Counted from the first letter of the stretch, positions 1-9,225 are shown. The stretch is 64,000 nucleotides of DNA from Halalkalibacter akibai JCM 9157 (GCF_000513135.1 NZ_BAUV01000013.1:27802-91801); one strand, 5' to 3'. Program-made: numbers and translations. The notes: generated from the letters alone by a model not told the origin.

Positions 1-398
1 TTCCAAAATCAACATATGCTGTAACAGGTTTATATTTTTATGATAATCGAGTAGTTGAAATCGCTAAGCAAGTTAAGCCTTCTCCAAGAGGTGAACTTGA
101 AATTACGGACGTGAACAAGGCGTATTTGGAAAGTGGAGAGCTTCATGTAGAGTTATTAGGTCGTGGATTTGCTTGGCTTGATACGGGTACACATGAATCA
201 TTACTTGAAGCTTCAACTTTTATTGAGACAGTAGAAAAACGTCAAAGTTTAAAAGTGGCTTGCTTGGAAGAAATCGCTTATCGCAAAGGGTATATCAGTA
301 CAGAACAATTGTTAGAATTAGCTGAACCTCTAAAGAAAAATGAGTATGGTCAATATTTAATTCGTTTAGCAAATTCAAATATTATCAGGCCATCTTAG
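1..398 (+). CDS. rfbA: Glucose-1-phosphate thymidylyltransferase, C-terminal part (cut by window edge)
   Basis: An open frame enters from the left edge (first whole codon at position 3) and reads [15 protein letters not shown], then [15 protein letters not shown], the conserved second half of RfbA/RmlA nucleotidyltransferases. The enzyme makes dTDP-glucose from dTTP and glucose-1-phosphate, the first step of dTDP-L-rhamnose synthesis in the cytoplasm. The [13 protein letters not shown] segment is typical of the family near the C-terminus. The N-terminal nucleotide-binding half lies outside the window. The next three genes complete the pathway, which supports the call. The first internal ATG is at 111, but it lies inside a conserved block and is not the true start. 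Confidence 0.93.
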   Translation, partial: PKSTYAVTGLYFYDNRVVEIAKQVKPSPRGELEITDVNKAYLESGELHVELLGRGFAWLDTGTHESLLEASTFIETVEKRQSLKVACLEEIAYRKGYISTEQLLELAEPLKKNEYGQYLIRLANSNIIRPS

Positions 399-491
399 AA
401 CTAGTATTTAGTTTATCAATTTTATATCTATACCTTATATAGCTAGGAAATAGATAAGGATTAAATAAAATTCTAGATAGGTGGTAATAAT

Positions 492-1055
492 ATGGAAATC
501 AAAGAAACTCCCTTACAAGGCGTTGTTATAATTGAACCGAAAGTATTCGGTGATCACCGCGGTTGGTTTATGGAAACGTACAGCGAAGTTAAATTCAAAG
601 AAGCGGGAATCAACTTAGTTTTTGTCCAAGACAATCATTCTTTTTCGGCAACGAAAGGAACCCTTCGCGGTTTACACTATCAACTAAGTCCAAAAGCACA
701 GAGCAAGCTTGTTCGTTGTACAAAAGGGGCCATTTATGATGTGGCAGTTGACATTCGAAAAGGCAGTCCTACATATGGACAGTGGTTCGGCATCGAACTC
801 TCAGCTGAAAATAAAAAGCAATTATTAGTACCGAAAGGCTTTGCACATGGCTTTATGACACTAACGGAAGAGGCAGAAGTTCAATACAAAGTGGACGAAC
901 TCTATGCACCGGAGTGTGACCGGGGCATTATGTGGAATGACCCAGTTATTGGAATTAAATGGCCGATGAATATTCAACCAGTCTTATCTGAAAAAGACAA
1001 AGACGCACCAATTTTACAAGAAGCAGACAATAACTTTGTTTATGGTGATAAATAA
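492..1055 (+). CDS. rfbC: dTDP-4-dehydrorhamnose 3,5-epimerase
   Basis: The 187-residue cupin protein converts dTDP-4-keto-6-deoxyglucose to dTDP-4-keto-L-rhamnose. RmlC hallmarks are visible: GDHRGWFMETY near residue 20, QDNHSFS followed by GTLRGLHYQ (catalytic His region, about residues 46-63), and KGFAHGFMTL near residue 115. The length is normal for the family. A GATAGGTGG ribosome binding site precedes ATG 492. It lies 93 nt after rfbA, and its stop codon directly touches the rfbD start, so these are co-transcribed. The likely end use is cell-wall or exopolysaccharide rhamnose. Confidence 0.96.
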   Translation: MEIKETPLQGVVIIEPKVFGDHRGWFMETYSEVKFKEAGINLVFVQDNHSFSATKGTLRGLHYQLSPKAQSKLVRCTKGAIYDVAVDIRKGSPTYGQWFGIELSAENKKQLLVPKGFAHGFMTLTEEAEVQYKVDELYAPECDRGIMWNDPVIGIKWPMNIQPVLSEKDKDAPILQEADNNFVYGDK

Positions 1056-1898
1056 ATGAAGATATTAGTAACAGGGTATACAGGACAATTAGGTTATGAC
1101 GTCGTTCAGGAAGGAACGAAGCGTGGGTTTGAAATGGTCGGTATTGGCTCAAATGATGTAGATATTACGAGTGAAGAAAGTGTATCTGCATATATCTCAA
1201 ATTTGAACCCGGATGCCCTTATCCATTGTGCAGCTTACACAGCTGTAGATAAGGCAGAAGATGATCGAGAAACAGTTTGGAACGTGAATGTGAATGGGAC
1301 GAAGTACTTGGCAGAAGCAGCAAAGTCAGTTAATGCAAAATTCATGTATATCAGTACAGATTATGTTTTTGACGGTAAGGGTGAAACACCATTTATCGAA
1401 AGCGATAAAACAAATCCGATTGGTTACTACGGGTTAACAAAGCTCAACGGTGAAAAAGCAGTTCTAGAATTGCTGGAACAAGCCTATATTGTTCGAATTT
1501 CCTGGGTGTTTGGAAGAAATGGAAATAATTTTGTGAATACTATGCTTCGCTTAGCTGAGGCACGTGATGAGTTAAATGTAGTAGGAGACCAATACGGTTC
1601 TCCCACATACACGTTTGATCTTGCTCGTTTATTAATTGATATGATACAAACGGATAGATACGGAGTTTATCATGCTTCTAATGAAGGTTTTTGTTCGTGG
1701 GCTGAATTTGCAACTGAAGTTTTTAAACAGGCAGATAAACAAGTTAAAGTTCATGCAATTGCGACTGAAGACTATCCAACAAGAGCAGTCCGACCGAAGA
1801 ATTCGCGCATGTCAAAACAAAAACTTATTGAAAATGGCTTCAATCCACTACCAAGTTGGCAAGGTGCGTTGAGCCACTATTTAAAAGATCTATCTTAA
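1056..1898 (+). CDS. rfbD: dTDP-4-dehydrorhamnose reductase
   Basis: The 280-residue short-chain dehydrogenase reduces dTDP-4-keto-L-rhamnose to dTDP-L-rhamnose with NAD(P)H. The N-terminus has the Rossmann motif VTGYTGQLG. STDYVFDG and the catalytic YYGLTK (YxxxK) follow at about residues 99-130, and VRISWVFG and GDQYGSPT are typical RmlD blocks. The start ATG abuts the rfbC TAA with no gap, indicating translational coupling. rfbB follows after 12 nt. Confidence 0.96.
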   Translation: MKILVTGYTGQLGYDVVQEGTKRGFEMVGIGSNDVDITSEESVSAYISNLNPDALIHCAAYTAVDKAEDDRETVWNVNVNGTKYLAEAAKSVNAKFMYISTDYVFDGKGETPFIESDKTNPIGYYGLTKLNGEKAVLELLEQAYIVRISWVFGRNGNNFVNTMLRLAEARDELNVVGDQYGSPTYTFDLARLLIDMIQTDRYGVYHASNEGFCSWAEFATEVFKQADKQVKVHAIATEDYPTRAVRPKNSRMSKQKLIENGFNPLPSWQGALSHYLKDLS

Positions 1899-1910
1899 GA
1901 GGTGAAGTAA

Positions 1911-2942
1911 ATGGTAAAGAAAAAAGTGCTGGTAACAGGCGGGGCAGGTTTTATTGGAGGAAATTTTGTTCAATACATGGTGAAAAAGTATCCTCAGTAT
2001 GACATTTATAATTTAGATTTGTTAACTTATGCAGGTGACTTAACTAAGCATAAAGAAATTGAAAATGAAGAAAATTATCATTTTCTTAAAGCAGACATTG
2101 CTGACCGAGATGCGATCTTTGCGTTGTTTGAAACAGAAAAATTTGACTATGTTACGCATTTTGCGGCGGAAAGTCATGTTGACCGCTCGATTACAGACCC
2201 AGGAATCTTTGTGAAGACGAATGTACTTGGAACACAGGTACTTCTAGATGCATCAAAAAAGATTGGTGTAACAAAGTTTGTCCATGTTTCAACAGATGAA
2301 GTTTACGGAGAGTTAGACTTCGACCCGACGACATTCTTTACAGAAGAGACACCATTAGAACCAAACAGCCCATATAGCGCAAGTAAAGCTTCATCTGATT
2401 TATTAGTACGTGCCTATCATGAGACATATGGATTACCAATGAACATTACACGTTGTTCAAACAACTACGGACCCTATCATTTCCCAGAGAAGCTGATTCC
2501 GTTAACAATATCGAGAGTATTAAATGAAGAAAAAGTACCAGTATATGGTGATGGAAAGAATATCCGTGATTGGTTACATGTCATTGACCATTGTGCGGCG
2601 ATTGACCTTGTCCTACATGAAGGAGTAAACGGTGAAGTATATAACGTAGGTGGACATAACGAACGTACCAATCTAGAAGTTGTTAAAACGATTATGAGCA
2701 CATTAGGCAGGTCGGAAGACCTTATTGAGTTTGTCGCAGATCGTCTTGGACATGATAAGCGCTATGCGATTGATCCAACAAAATTGGAACAGCTTGGCTG
2801 GAAACCAACATACAACTTTGAAAAAGGAATCGCTCAAACAATCCAGTGGTATTTAGATAACAAGGATTGGTGGGAGCAAATTATAAGTGGTGAATATCAA
2901 AAGTATTTTGAAAAACAGTATACGTCTAAGTTACAGTCGTAA
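1911..2942 (+). CDS. rfbB: dTDP-glucose 4,6-dehydratase
   Basis: The 343-residue extended short-chain dehydrogenase converts dTDP-glucose to dTDP-4-keto-6-deoxyglucose with bound NAD+. It has VTGGAGFIGGNF at the N-terminus, STDEVYGEL near residue 125, YSASK (catalytic Tyr/Lys) near 155 and RCSNNYGPYHFPEKLIP near 185, the standard RmlB signature. The start ATG has an AGAGGTGA ribosome binding site. It is the last gene of the operon (order A-C-D-B here) and is followed at once by a strong terminator. Confidence 0.96.
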   Translation: MVKKKVLVTGGAGFIGGNFVQYMVKKYPQYDIYNLDLLTYAGDLTKHKEIENEENYHFLKADIADRDAIFALFETEKFDYVTHFAAESHVDRSITDPGIFVKTNVLGTQVLLDASKKIGVTKFVHVSTDEVYGELDFDPTTFFTEETPLEPNSPYSASKASSDLLVRAYHETYGLPMNITRCSNNYGPYHFPEKLIPLTISRVLNEEKVPVYGDGKNIRDWLHVIDHCAAIDLVLHEGVNGEVYNVGGHNERTNLEVVKTIMSTLGRSEDLIEFVADRLGHDKRYAIDPTKLEQLGWKPTYNFEKGIAQTIQWYLDNKDWWEQIISGEYQKYFEKQYTSKLQS

Positions 2943-2943
2943 T

Positions 2944-2980
2944 AAAAATCCCGAGTTTTAATTATGAGCTCGGGATTTTT
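2944..2980 (+). terminator. Rho-independent terminator of the rfb operon
   Basis: A 12-bp perfect stem (AAAAATCCCGAG with CTCGGGATTTTT) encloses a 13-nt loop and ends in a T run. It starts 1 nt after the rfbB stop codon. Confidence 0.9.
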
Positions 2981-3540
2981 ATTGTTTGAATGGTGTTTTT
3001 ATAAGTTAATATTATAAATTTCTCTTATAATATTGGGAACTTCATAGATTATTATCACAGTGCTTAAGTTTGTAGTGATTTTTTTATTGAGATTTCTCTA
3101 TATAAACAGATATAGATATGGAGTGGCATCTTAAAAAGTCTATGTGTGTGAAAATTTCACTTCAGAAACTAACAAAAAACGAACATTATAGTTTGTTTTT
3201 TTATAATTTTGCCCGTCATTTGGGTTAATAGTTTTCAATTTAATTTGCTTTTTTGTACTATAATGTAGTTGAAGCCAAAAAGTTTATGTTTGGCGAAAAG
3301 CGGTTGAAAATTACAGTGGAATCTAATTTTCTAACCAAATGTATGATAAAATATCGCGAAAAATTCATTCCAAAAATAGTGCGAGTGAAACTAGATGAAC
3401 TATCTCCGAAAAGAGGTCGAAAAATAGTAGTAGAAGTGCTGGATGACAAGGTAGAAGAGTAGATCGCAAAATAGAAGTGATTAAAGATGTTAGAGAACAA
3501 AAACAACTACAACTGATCTTATAGAGTAAATTATAACTTT

Positions 3541-3700
3541 AAGCCGCCTTTATATATTGTCACTGATGCAGCCTATGGTAGTGAACAAACAACGCAAATA
3601 TATTCGAACAAGAGCGTATCCCTTTAATAACGTATAACATGTATCGTAAACAGAAGAAAAGATTAATGCTTTCGCACCCAACCAATTGCAAAAGGCTTCT
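3541..3700 (+). pseudogene. Decayed IS1182-like transposase fragment
   Basis: Two short frames carry recognisable transposase text. The first reads PPLYIVTDAAYGSEQTTQIY at 3545-3604; the second, in another frame, reads RIPLITYNMYRKQKKRL at 3616-3666. In IS1182-family enzymes these blocks are neighbours, with the DxxYGS aspartate followed by an IPLITYNxYxK stretch. The two frames are out of phase and stops follow, so the gene is dead. I could not find both ends of the element. The small open frame at 3253-3462 just upstream does not clearly belong to it. The family assignment rests on remembered motif similarity only. Confidence 0.5.
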
Positions 3701-3812
3701 AAGACGTTAAGGCTATTTTGCATCACCCGTTGTCAGTGAGAGACGGTGGTCAACTTGAGAATGTATATCGCCATGAGCGACAATGTGGAGACTAAATTAT
3801 GAAAAGTCCAAC

Positions 3813-3855
3813 TTAAAAGGTTCCGAACACCATTTTTGATGTCGGAACCTTTTAA
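3813..3855. terminator. Long perfect hairpin, probable transcription terminator
   Basis: A 14-bp perfect inverted repeat (TTAAAAGGTTCCGA with TCGGAACCTTTTAA) encloses a 15-nt loop. It lies between the transposase remnant and the convergent beta-helix gene, so it may be the old end of the IS transcript or a bidirectional terminator. It lacks a long T run. Confidence 0.5.
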
Positions 3856-3957
3856 CAATTATTTTTGGCTAGTTATGTTTGAGCCTCTTCCTTTATCGGT
3901 TAATTACTAAAATCCTTTTTAAAAAACCATATAGGAAAGGTAAGTTACCAAAAATGT

Positions 3958-5658
3958 TTATACTGCTTGTAAAAGTAGGCCTTCATCAAAGATAGCTTTA
4001 TTTCCAGGCGAAACTTCACAACGTACAAACAATGAAGTGAACATATCTTTAACGGGTCTTTCTACTACTAAATACTCCCAACCTGTGCCGCTATGTTTAG
4101 TCGTAGAAGCGATAGCGGATCCTCCCACGAAAGCATACAGAGCAATTTTTGCTCCTCCATTTTCTTTACAATGGACCCACATGCCTAATTTTAATCGTGA
4201 TCCTTGGAAATGATGAATATTTAAATCTTGTTTTAAAAAAGCTAATTCGTGGTTAGCTGTTATTAGTGCACTAAATCTGCTCCTTGCCATCGTTGTTTCT
4301 CTTAATAAGGAGTGTCCAGCGCCTCCGGCTGTCCAATGAGCAGGAAGAGAAGTATCCCATGTCTCAAAACTAGGGTTTGACAATTGGTTAGTGGGAATGG
4401 TGGTTGCTAATTCAATGATATTATTACAATCTTGTGCAGTTTGCTCACTAATTTTTCCTAATTTATTATGATTAAAGTTGTTTGACTTTGAAACGTAAAT
4501 TTTCGCTCCTGCTCCAATAAAAAGGCCAAATTCTTGTGTCTTAATATGTTGGTCATCATAACATATATTTCCCTCAATAATAATATTTGTCGCTTTATTA
4601 GCAATGAAAATTCCATGTCTATGAACTTCATCTAAACCGTTGGATTGATTATTATTAAAGCACTCATTTCCAAGTATTCTAAAGTAAGCCATTTTAGTAT
4701 TATTAATGTTTATTCCATCATAATGATTTTTAAAACAATAATTTCCTTGGATTAAGATATGTTGAGAAAGTCCTTGTTTAAAATCTTCACCTATAACAAT
4801 CCCTCCATCTCCATTTCGATAGGCGTGGTTTCCGATAAGATTACAGTATTTAGGACCGTCAATGATATTAAATCCTTCCCTTTTATTATCAAAACTATGA
4901 CAATTAAGAATATCGCAGTTCTGACAATCGAATTTCAATTGAAGTCCGAATCCATCTGAACCCCAGCTGTAGCAATCTATAAATTTGCAATTCTTCGAAT
5001 TTTGATAGATTCCATTTGTTGTGACATTACCATAAAATTTGCAAGACCGAGCGGTGATTTTATTACTATTATTAGCGATGAATCCATTTCCTCTATGATT
5101 TCTAACAGTAACTTTGTCGATAATAACATTTGAACATCCAGATAGTTGTAAGGAATGTTCGGATGACGATGTTTGTTTCTCTTTATTGCCATCAAACGTA
5201 ATACCTGTAATGGAGAAATCAGAAACATTTGTAAACTTCCATAATTGTGTATTAGTGTTGTCTTTAAGTTTAATAACACCGGTTCCATTAATAGAAAGAC
5301 GCTTAGTAACTTCTATATATGATGTTACAAATGTACCATCAGGGATGAATAATGTATCCCCGTTTTTAGCATAATTAATGATAGCTTGAATAATCTTTGT
5401 CTCATCAGACCCATCACCTCTTGCTCCTGTAAGTGGTGATGGTGGGTACATAATATTAATTCCACGTGATTCAAGATTGGTCGCGTTCTTGATGGACTGC
5501 TCTTTTAGTATCTGAATCTTTTGAGAAAAAGACATTCCTTTATCGTTTATAAGCTCCTTTTGAGACGACAGATGCTCTCTTATTCCAGCTATTCTATAGC
5601 CATAAAAAATGGCTAAGAGCCAAAGTAGAAAGTTTACAATGAAATTTCTTCGATCCAC
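3958..5658 (-). CDS. Membrane-anchored right-handed beta-helix (pectate-lyase-like) protein
   Basis: The 566-residue protein has an N-terminal hydrophobic segment (residues 8-25, no obvious cleavage site), suggesting a membrane anchor. From about residue 75, GARGDGSDETKIIQAIINYA and a long row of N/D/G-rich beta-helix coils (ITGITFDGN, CSNVIIDKVTVRNH, CKFYGNV, IEGNICYDD) match the pectate-lyase-3/parallel beta-helix superfamily. The last 150 residues (NPSFETWDTSLPAHWTAGG onward) look like a beta-sandwich carbohydrate-binding module. A polysaccharide lyase, hydrolase or epimerase role is likely, but no catalytic residues can be assigned. The start is GTG 5658, preceded by GGAGGG at a 6-nt spacing; an out-of-frame ATG overlaps it at 5660. 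It sits alone between two mobile-element fossils, so it may be acquired cargo. Confidence 0.75.
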   Translation of the reverse strand: MDRRNFIVNFLLWLLAIFYGYRIAGIREHLSSQKELINDKGMSFSQKIQILKEQSIKNATNLESRGINIMYPPSPLTGARGDGSDETKIIQAIINYAKNGDTLFIPDGTFVTSYIEVTKRLSINGTGVIKLKDNTNTQLWKFTNVSDFSITGITFDGNKEKQTSSSEHSLQLSGCSNVIIDKVTVRNHRGNGFIANNSNKITARSCKFYGNVTTNGIYQNSKNCKFIDCYSWGSDGFGLQLKFDCQNCDILNCHSFDNKREGFNIIDGPKYCNLIGNHAYRNGDGGIVIGEDFKQGLSQHILIQGNYCFKNHYDGININNTKMAYFRILGNECFNNNQSNGLDEVHRHGIFIANKATNIIIEGNICYDDQHIKTQEFGLFIGAGAKIYVSKSNNFNHNKLGKISEQTAQDCNNIIELATTIPTNQLSNPSFETWDTSLPAHWTAGGAGHSLLRETTMARSRFSALITANHELAFLKQDLNIHHFQGSRLKLGMWVHCKENGGAKIALYAFVGGSAIASTTKHSGTGWEYLVVERPVKDMFTSLFVRCEVSPGNKAIFDEGLLLQAV

Positions 5659-5921
5659 ATTTATCCCTCCTGCTAAAATAATACCCTATTAAGACATGTG
5701 TGTCATTGTTTTGGTAAACAGTTTCTCCTCGGAATGTGTGGTAGGTTGTAAACATGTTTATGCCTACCTTTAACCTCGAGTAGGATTTGCCAGCATGAAA
5801 TGTATTGACTATAGATTAGACATGTGAGGTACAAAACAGCAAATTATAGACAAAAAATCATACTACTTTCAAAACTAAAATCAAGTGTAATTTTCCATTT
5901 TAAAAAGCCACGAAGATTGAT

Positions 5922-6885
5922 GTGTGCCCCGCATGTCTAACAGTTAGGTGATGAAAGTCCACTACAGGCTTGGTGGTGGGAACTGTTAGCGAATGCAAGG
6001 GTGCCTAAGATGATTTACAATCTGAAGGAAGCCGGACGAGTTTCCCATACAAAACGAACTCCAACACTTCCCAAATCTTCTACAGTAAATCGAACAAAGA
6101 ATCTTGGACTAACTGATGTGAGAAGTATGCATCGACCACAGAAAACATCAAAAGATGGCTACACTCTATAACATAGGGTGGAACCTGAATATACAGCGGA
6201 AGTGTGCAGTGTATATCACGATGAGCGAGATAATCTCAACAGGGCTTATAAGAGATTCAAGAGGAATAAAGTGAACCTGGAATAGTTACAGTAGATAAAC
6301 TACCACTATTCCTAGCCAAAGAAAGTAAGGCACTCGTTCTTCCTTTTAAAGATGGAACGTACGAGAATCCAGTTCTGACTCTAGCAGTATAACATTAGTG
6401 TGTTGTTAGAGGTGCTTAACTAATGACTAATTCATATCATTTGCAGCTTTGCAATTAAGAAGTTTCCCTTTCAAAACTAATAACAATGATCATCAAACGC
6501 TAGGCCATTACAACAATAAGAGTTACTCTTAATTGGACATGTATTTTAAAAGTAGTTCTTTGATACGATTATCAAGGATAAAAAAGGAATGATTGAAGTC
6601 AGCCGCATACATCATAAAGCGTTGAAGCAAAGAAGGAGAAACTGGACGAGGATTATCCATGGAGCAGTTATTATCTGTAAATGTTACCAAATACGATGCA
6701 ACCACTATGTATGAAGGTGGAAGCAATACTGGATTATTTTGTGGGGAGTTGGAGGATAGAAGAATTGTTTTCGCGATTTTTGTCATTTCCTATGTCGAAA
6801 GTTCTTGTGATGAAAAGCACGAGGACGGTTAGGGAATTTGAAAAAGTCTAATTAACATAGAACAAATGATAACCAGCTACTGTTT
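5922..6885 (+). mobile_element. Degenerate group II intron with eroded reverse-transcriptase gene
   Basis: The left end begins GTGTGCCCCGC and continues with GCAAGGGTGCCTAAG and AATCTGAAGGAAGCCGGA, text typical of the 5' domain I of bacterial LtrA-type group II introns. At 6213-6284 one frame reads DERDNLNRAYKRFKRNK, matching the usual N-terminus of intron reverse transcriptases (NLNxAYxRVKxNKG), then hits a stop. DGTYENPV follows in another frame near 6345-6375. A domain V-like hairpin sits at 6801-6830. Nearly the whole ~1.4-kb reverse transcriptase frame is missing or scrambled, so the element cannot be mobile by itself. The 3' boundary is approximate. This explains most of the gene-free stretch 5659-7137; I see nothing clear in the remainder. 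Confidence 0.65.
6800..6830 (+). ncRNA. Group II intron domain V-like hairpin (remnant)
   Basis: GTTCTTGTG pairs with CACGAGGAC, all positions paired if G-U is allowed, around an ATGAAAAG turn. It is followed by GGTT as in domain V. A weak domain VI-like tail follows. Confidence 0.5.
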
Positions 6886-7137
6886 GAAAATGAGAAAAAA
6901 TCTTCAAACTCAAAAAATAGTATTTAAGTTTATTTATCTACTCTTTCACTGATCGCCAAAGGTTCTCGTACTGCTACAAGAAAAATTAAGATGTATACTG
7001 TAAATTGAGGGGAAGCGTTTAGCAAATAATCTAGTTGCTTACCATAATGAATCATCAGTATTCTGATTGAGGAACTGTTTATTTTCTTTTGCTATTCCTT
7101 AATGGGAATGTTTTGTTACATATAACACATGTATAAA

Positions 7138-7983
7138 TTAAATTACCCCACCTAACCCCTCCAACCACCAACCCCACTTCTCCACAGCCAGCACCGACCT
7201 TCTCAACTCATTCACCATCTGATTAAACAACGTTCCATAAAAGTACTGCATAAAACTCGTCTTAATTCTATTCTGCTTATACTGATAAACAGTCTCTTTA
7301 AACGCTTGAGTGATGGTAGGCAAGAAAAATGAAGGGGTATGAGTTGTTTTTGTGTTGCGGTGGGCCATTAAGACGCGGTCCCAGAGAGCACAAATTTCTT
7401 TGGCACGGTTGAAGAATGGCTTAACTAGTTTGATGAATTCTTTTGGAACGTAAGAAGGTACGAATGTAAAATCTAGTGATTCGACCGCGCTATTACGTAG
7501 CTCTTTATCTTTTAGGTTTTTACTAGCTTTAATCTTTTTAGCTTCCTCTTTGGATTCCTTGAGTGGAGTCGTTGGTGGGAAGGGCTTTTCAGAGGTTGAA
7601 CGTTCCGTCAATTTAGGGCTTTGCGCTCCGTCAAAACGATGAAAGACGTATACGTTATGAGAGTTGCCTCCTTTTTTCTCCCTTATTGTAGAATGGATGG
7701 AGAGGATATCAAGTGCTTTTGCTTTTCTAAGCATTCGTTCAAAGGTTGTTCTGGATAAGCTTGTTTTATCTGAATTGGCTGCTGCGACCAGAATATCTAT
7801 ACGGGCATTGCAGATACCGAAATATTTGACACTGTATTGAATTAACGTTAACAGGGCTGTTTGTTCTTTTTTGGTGAATTGGTCTCGGTATAGTTGGAGA
7901 ACTTGTTTGGTTGATTCGTTAAACTCTTTGACGGAAGTAAACTGGCTGAGGTGGGTAAAGGATTTGATATGGCCTGATTTCAT
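7138..7983 (-). CDS. Conserved Bacillus protein of unknown function with winged-helix-like N-terminus
   Basis: The 281-residue cytosolic protein has no signal or membrane segment. Residues 35-110 (FTKKEQTALLTLIQYSVKY, SLSRTTFERMLRKAKALDIL) look like a helix-turn-helix of the kind found in replication or plasmid-related proteins. A linker rich in Lys, Glu and Ser follows at about 120-165. The second half (FVPSYVPKEFIKLVKPFF, LMAHRNTK, MQYFYGTLFNQM) is a block I recall from a widespread Bacillaceae family annotated only as cytosolic or helix-turn-helix protein. AAAGGAG stands 7 nt before ATG. It follows comK on the same strand. A DNA-binding role is an inference. Confidence 0.7.
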   Translation of the reverse strand: MKSGHIKSFTHLSQFTSVKEFNESTKQVLQLYRDQFTKKEQTALLTLIQYSVKYFGICNARIDILVAAANSDKTSLSRTTFERMLRKAKALDILSIHSTIREKKGGNSHNVYVFHRFDGAQSPKLTERSTSEKPFPPTTPLKESKEEAKKIKASKNLKDKELRNSAVESLDFTFVPSYVPKEFIKLVKPFFNRAKEICALWDRVLMAHRNTKTTHTPSFFLPTITQAFKETVYQYKQNRIKTSFMQYFYGTLFNQMVNELRRSVLAVEKWGWWLEGLGGVI

Positions 7984-8069
7984 GAGGAGACTCCTTTTAT
8001 GTAGGGGTTATTTTTAGTGGTAGGTTGAACCTGGCATCTTGGATGACAGGTTCTTTTCTTTGGTCATCA

Positions 8070-8567
8070 CTAGTTTAGTTGACACAGATTTGGTTGTTCG
8101 TGGTGAGAGAACCGGACGATGCAGTAGGAGGTGCGTTGAACTTGCTTTTCTAGCGTGTGATAGGAAACGTTCAGGGTTAGTTTTTGATAGTTAGTAAAGG
8201 TGATAATCGAATTGGTTGGATTTTGTGGATGGCGTTTTATGGTTTTAATGTGGTGATAAAAGATCCAGATGCAATCGAAGAGCTTTGGAGAATGAGTAGG
8301 GAAGGCGTATATCTGTTCATGTGGGTTGATTGGAATTGGGATTTTGTTTTGAATGCCAGTTTTATAAGTGACAGCTGTTCTTCGGCCAGAGTATTCAGCT
8401 CCGCCTTCTAAGCAACCTGATTTAATTAGCTGGATAGGAGTTTTTCTTACATAGAGAATTTGATTTCGTTCCCAAACGATCGTGGAGTAGTCGAGATGGG
8501 TAGCTGGAATGAGAGCGATCGTATCGCGGTTAAGATCGTAATGTGGAAGAACAACAGGTTTTGTCAT
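8070..8567 (-). CDS. comK: Competence transcription factor ComK
   Basis: The 165-residue protein follows Bacillus subtilis ComK along its length: LYVRKTPIQLIKSGCLEGGAEY, YSGRRTAVTYKTG, KIPIPINPHEQIYAFPT, CIWIFYHHI, ITFTNYQKLTLNVSYHTLEKQVQRT. ComK binds paired AT boxes in the minor groove and switches on late competence genes. B. subtilis ComK is 192 residues; this protein stops about 25 residues earlier, before the region that in B. subtilis carries the MecA-binding FMLYP motif and is needed for full activity. The start has AAAGGAG at an 8-nt spacing. It may be a regulatory variant or a second ComK-type protein. Confidence 0.9.
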   Translation of the reverse strand: MTKPVVLPHYDLNRDTIALIPATHLDYSTIVWERNQILYVRKTPIQLIKSGCLEGGAEYSGRRTAVTYKTGIQNKIPIPINPHEQIYAFPTHSPKLFDCIWIFYHHIKTIKRHPQNPTNSIITFTNYQKLTLNVSYHTLEKQVQRTSYCIVRFSHHEQPNLCQLN

Positions 8568-8627
8568 AGGCGGAGCTCCTTTAGAGGGGATTTTTAATGA
8601 TTCTAGAGATGATCTGGGGAAGTAGAT

Positions 8628-8942
8628 TTAGACATCGTAGAGATGATTCTTTTTTAGAAAGTGATTCATTTTTGATTTTGCGTTTTCAAGGGCGATTTCA
8701 AAGTCTTTTCCTATTAAGCAGTTTAATTGTAGAATCGTTTGGTAGTTAGTTGTCGTTGTGCCGCGTTCAATGTTCATCATTTGAGAATAAGAGATTCCAA
8801 GGCTATAAGCTAAATCATCGCTTGTGATATTGTGATACTTACGGTATGCACGAACAACACGACCAATTTCGATATTAATCTCTTCTTCTAATTTTTTTCT
8901 CTCTTTTTCTACCTCTTCCTCAATCGGACGTTGTTTACTCAA
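8628..8942 (-). CDS. Small XRE-family transcriptional regulator
   Basis: This 104-residue protein has a charged N-terminal helix (EEEVEKERKKLEEEI), likely coiled coil. A Cro/CI helix-turn-helix follows at residues 29-80 (VVRAYRKYHNITSDDLAYSLGISYSQMMNIERGTT), the XRE signature. The tail is short and hydrophilic. The start codon is TTG at 8942, with GGAG 8 nt upstream; no in-frame ATG fits. It lies just upstream of comK on the same strand (60-nt gap), so the two may be co-transcribed and it could influence comK. That link is inference. Confidence 0.8.
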   Translation of the reverse strand: MSKQRPIEEEVEKERKKLEEEINIEIGRVVRAYRKYHNITSDDLAYSLGISYSQMMNIERGTTTTNYQTILQLNCLIGKDFEIALENAKSKMNHFLKKNHLYDV

Positions 8943-9070
8943 TGGATTAGCTCCTTTTTAGACTATAATCAGTCAAGTAAAGGAAGAGAGAGAACTAGTA
9001 TATTGTGTTTTATTACATTTATTGGTGGTTTATCTTATTATTTTTTTGTGTTGCCTGTAAAAGTTAAAAG

Positions 9071-9105
9071 AGGATTGGTGTAAAATGTAACTTTACTCCA
9101 ATCCT
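9071..9105. other. Orphan hairpin in divergent intergenic region
   Basis: AGGATTGGTGTAAA (9071-9084) and TTTACTCCAATCCT (9092-9105) form a 14-bp stem with one mismatch and a 7-nt loop. It lies between divergent genes, so it terminates neither. It could be a regulator site or mark the end of an unseen short transcript. I see nothing else in 8943-9160. Confidence 0.45.
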
Positions 9106-9161
9106 AAGTTCCTTATTTTTATTTACTAGCCTTCGTGTCTTTCTACTTTTTGTTATTTTAA

Positions 9162-9189
9162 TGCGACCTATTTAATTTATTTCCGTCTA
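9162..9189 (+). promoter_or_regulatory. Predicted ECF-type promoter of the sigma/anti-sigma pair
   Basis: TGCGAC, a 16-nt spacer and CGTCTA stand 36 nt before the sigma-factor start codon. The -10 CGTC core and spacing fit ECF promoters (TGAAAC-N16-CGTC), suggesting autoregulation. The -35 has two mismatches to TGAAAC. Confidence 0.5.
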
Positions 9190-9225
9190 AGTAATAGTGA
9201 ACCATACAAGCTAGGAGGTAGAATC

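Noticed and set aside
3253..3462. Open frame of 69 codons (MYYNVVEAKKFMF onward) before the transposase remnant.
   Set aside because: No ribosome binding site, no family resemblance, and an overlapping open frame on the other strand. Its location in a decayed mobile-element zone makes chance likely.
6529..6786. Minus-strand open frame of 85 codons inside the intron remnant.
   Set aside because: It lies in the group II intron fossil, lacks a ribosome binding site and has an unusual composition. Probably chance.
8027..8053. GAACCTG/CAGGTTC inverted repeat after comK.
   Set aside because: Only 7 bp with a 13-nt loop and no T run on the comK strand. Too weak to call a terminator.
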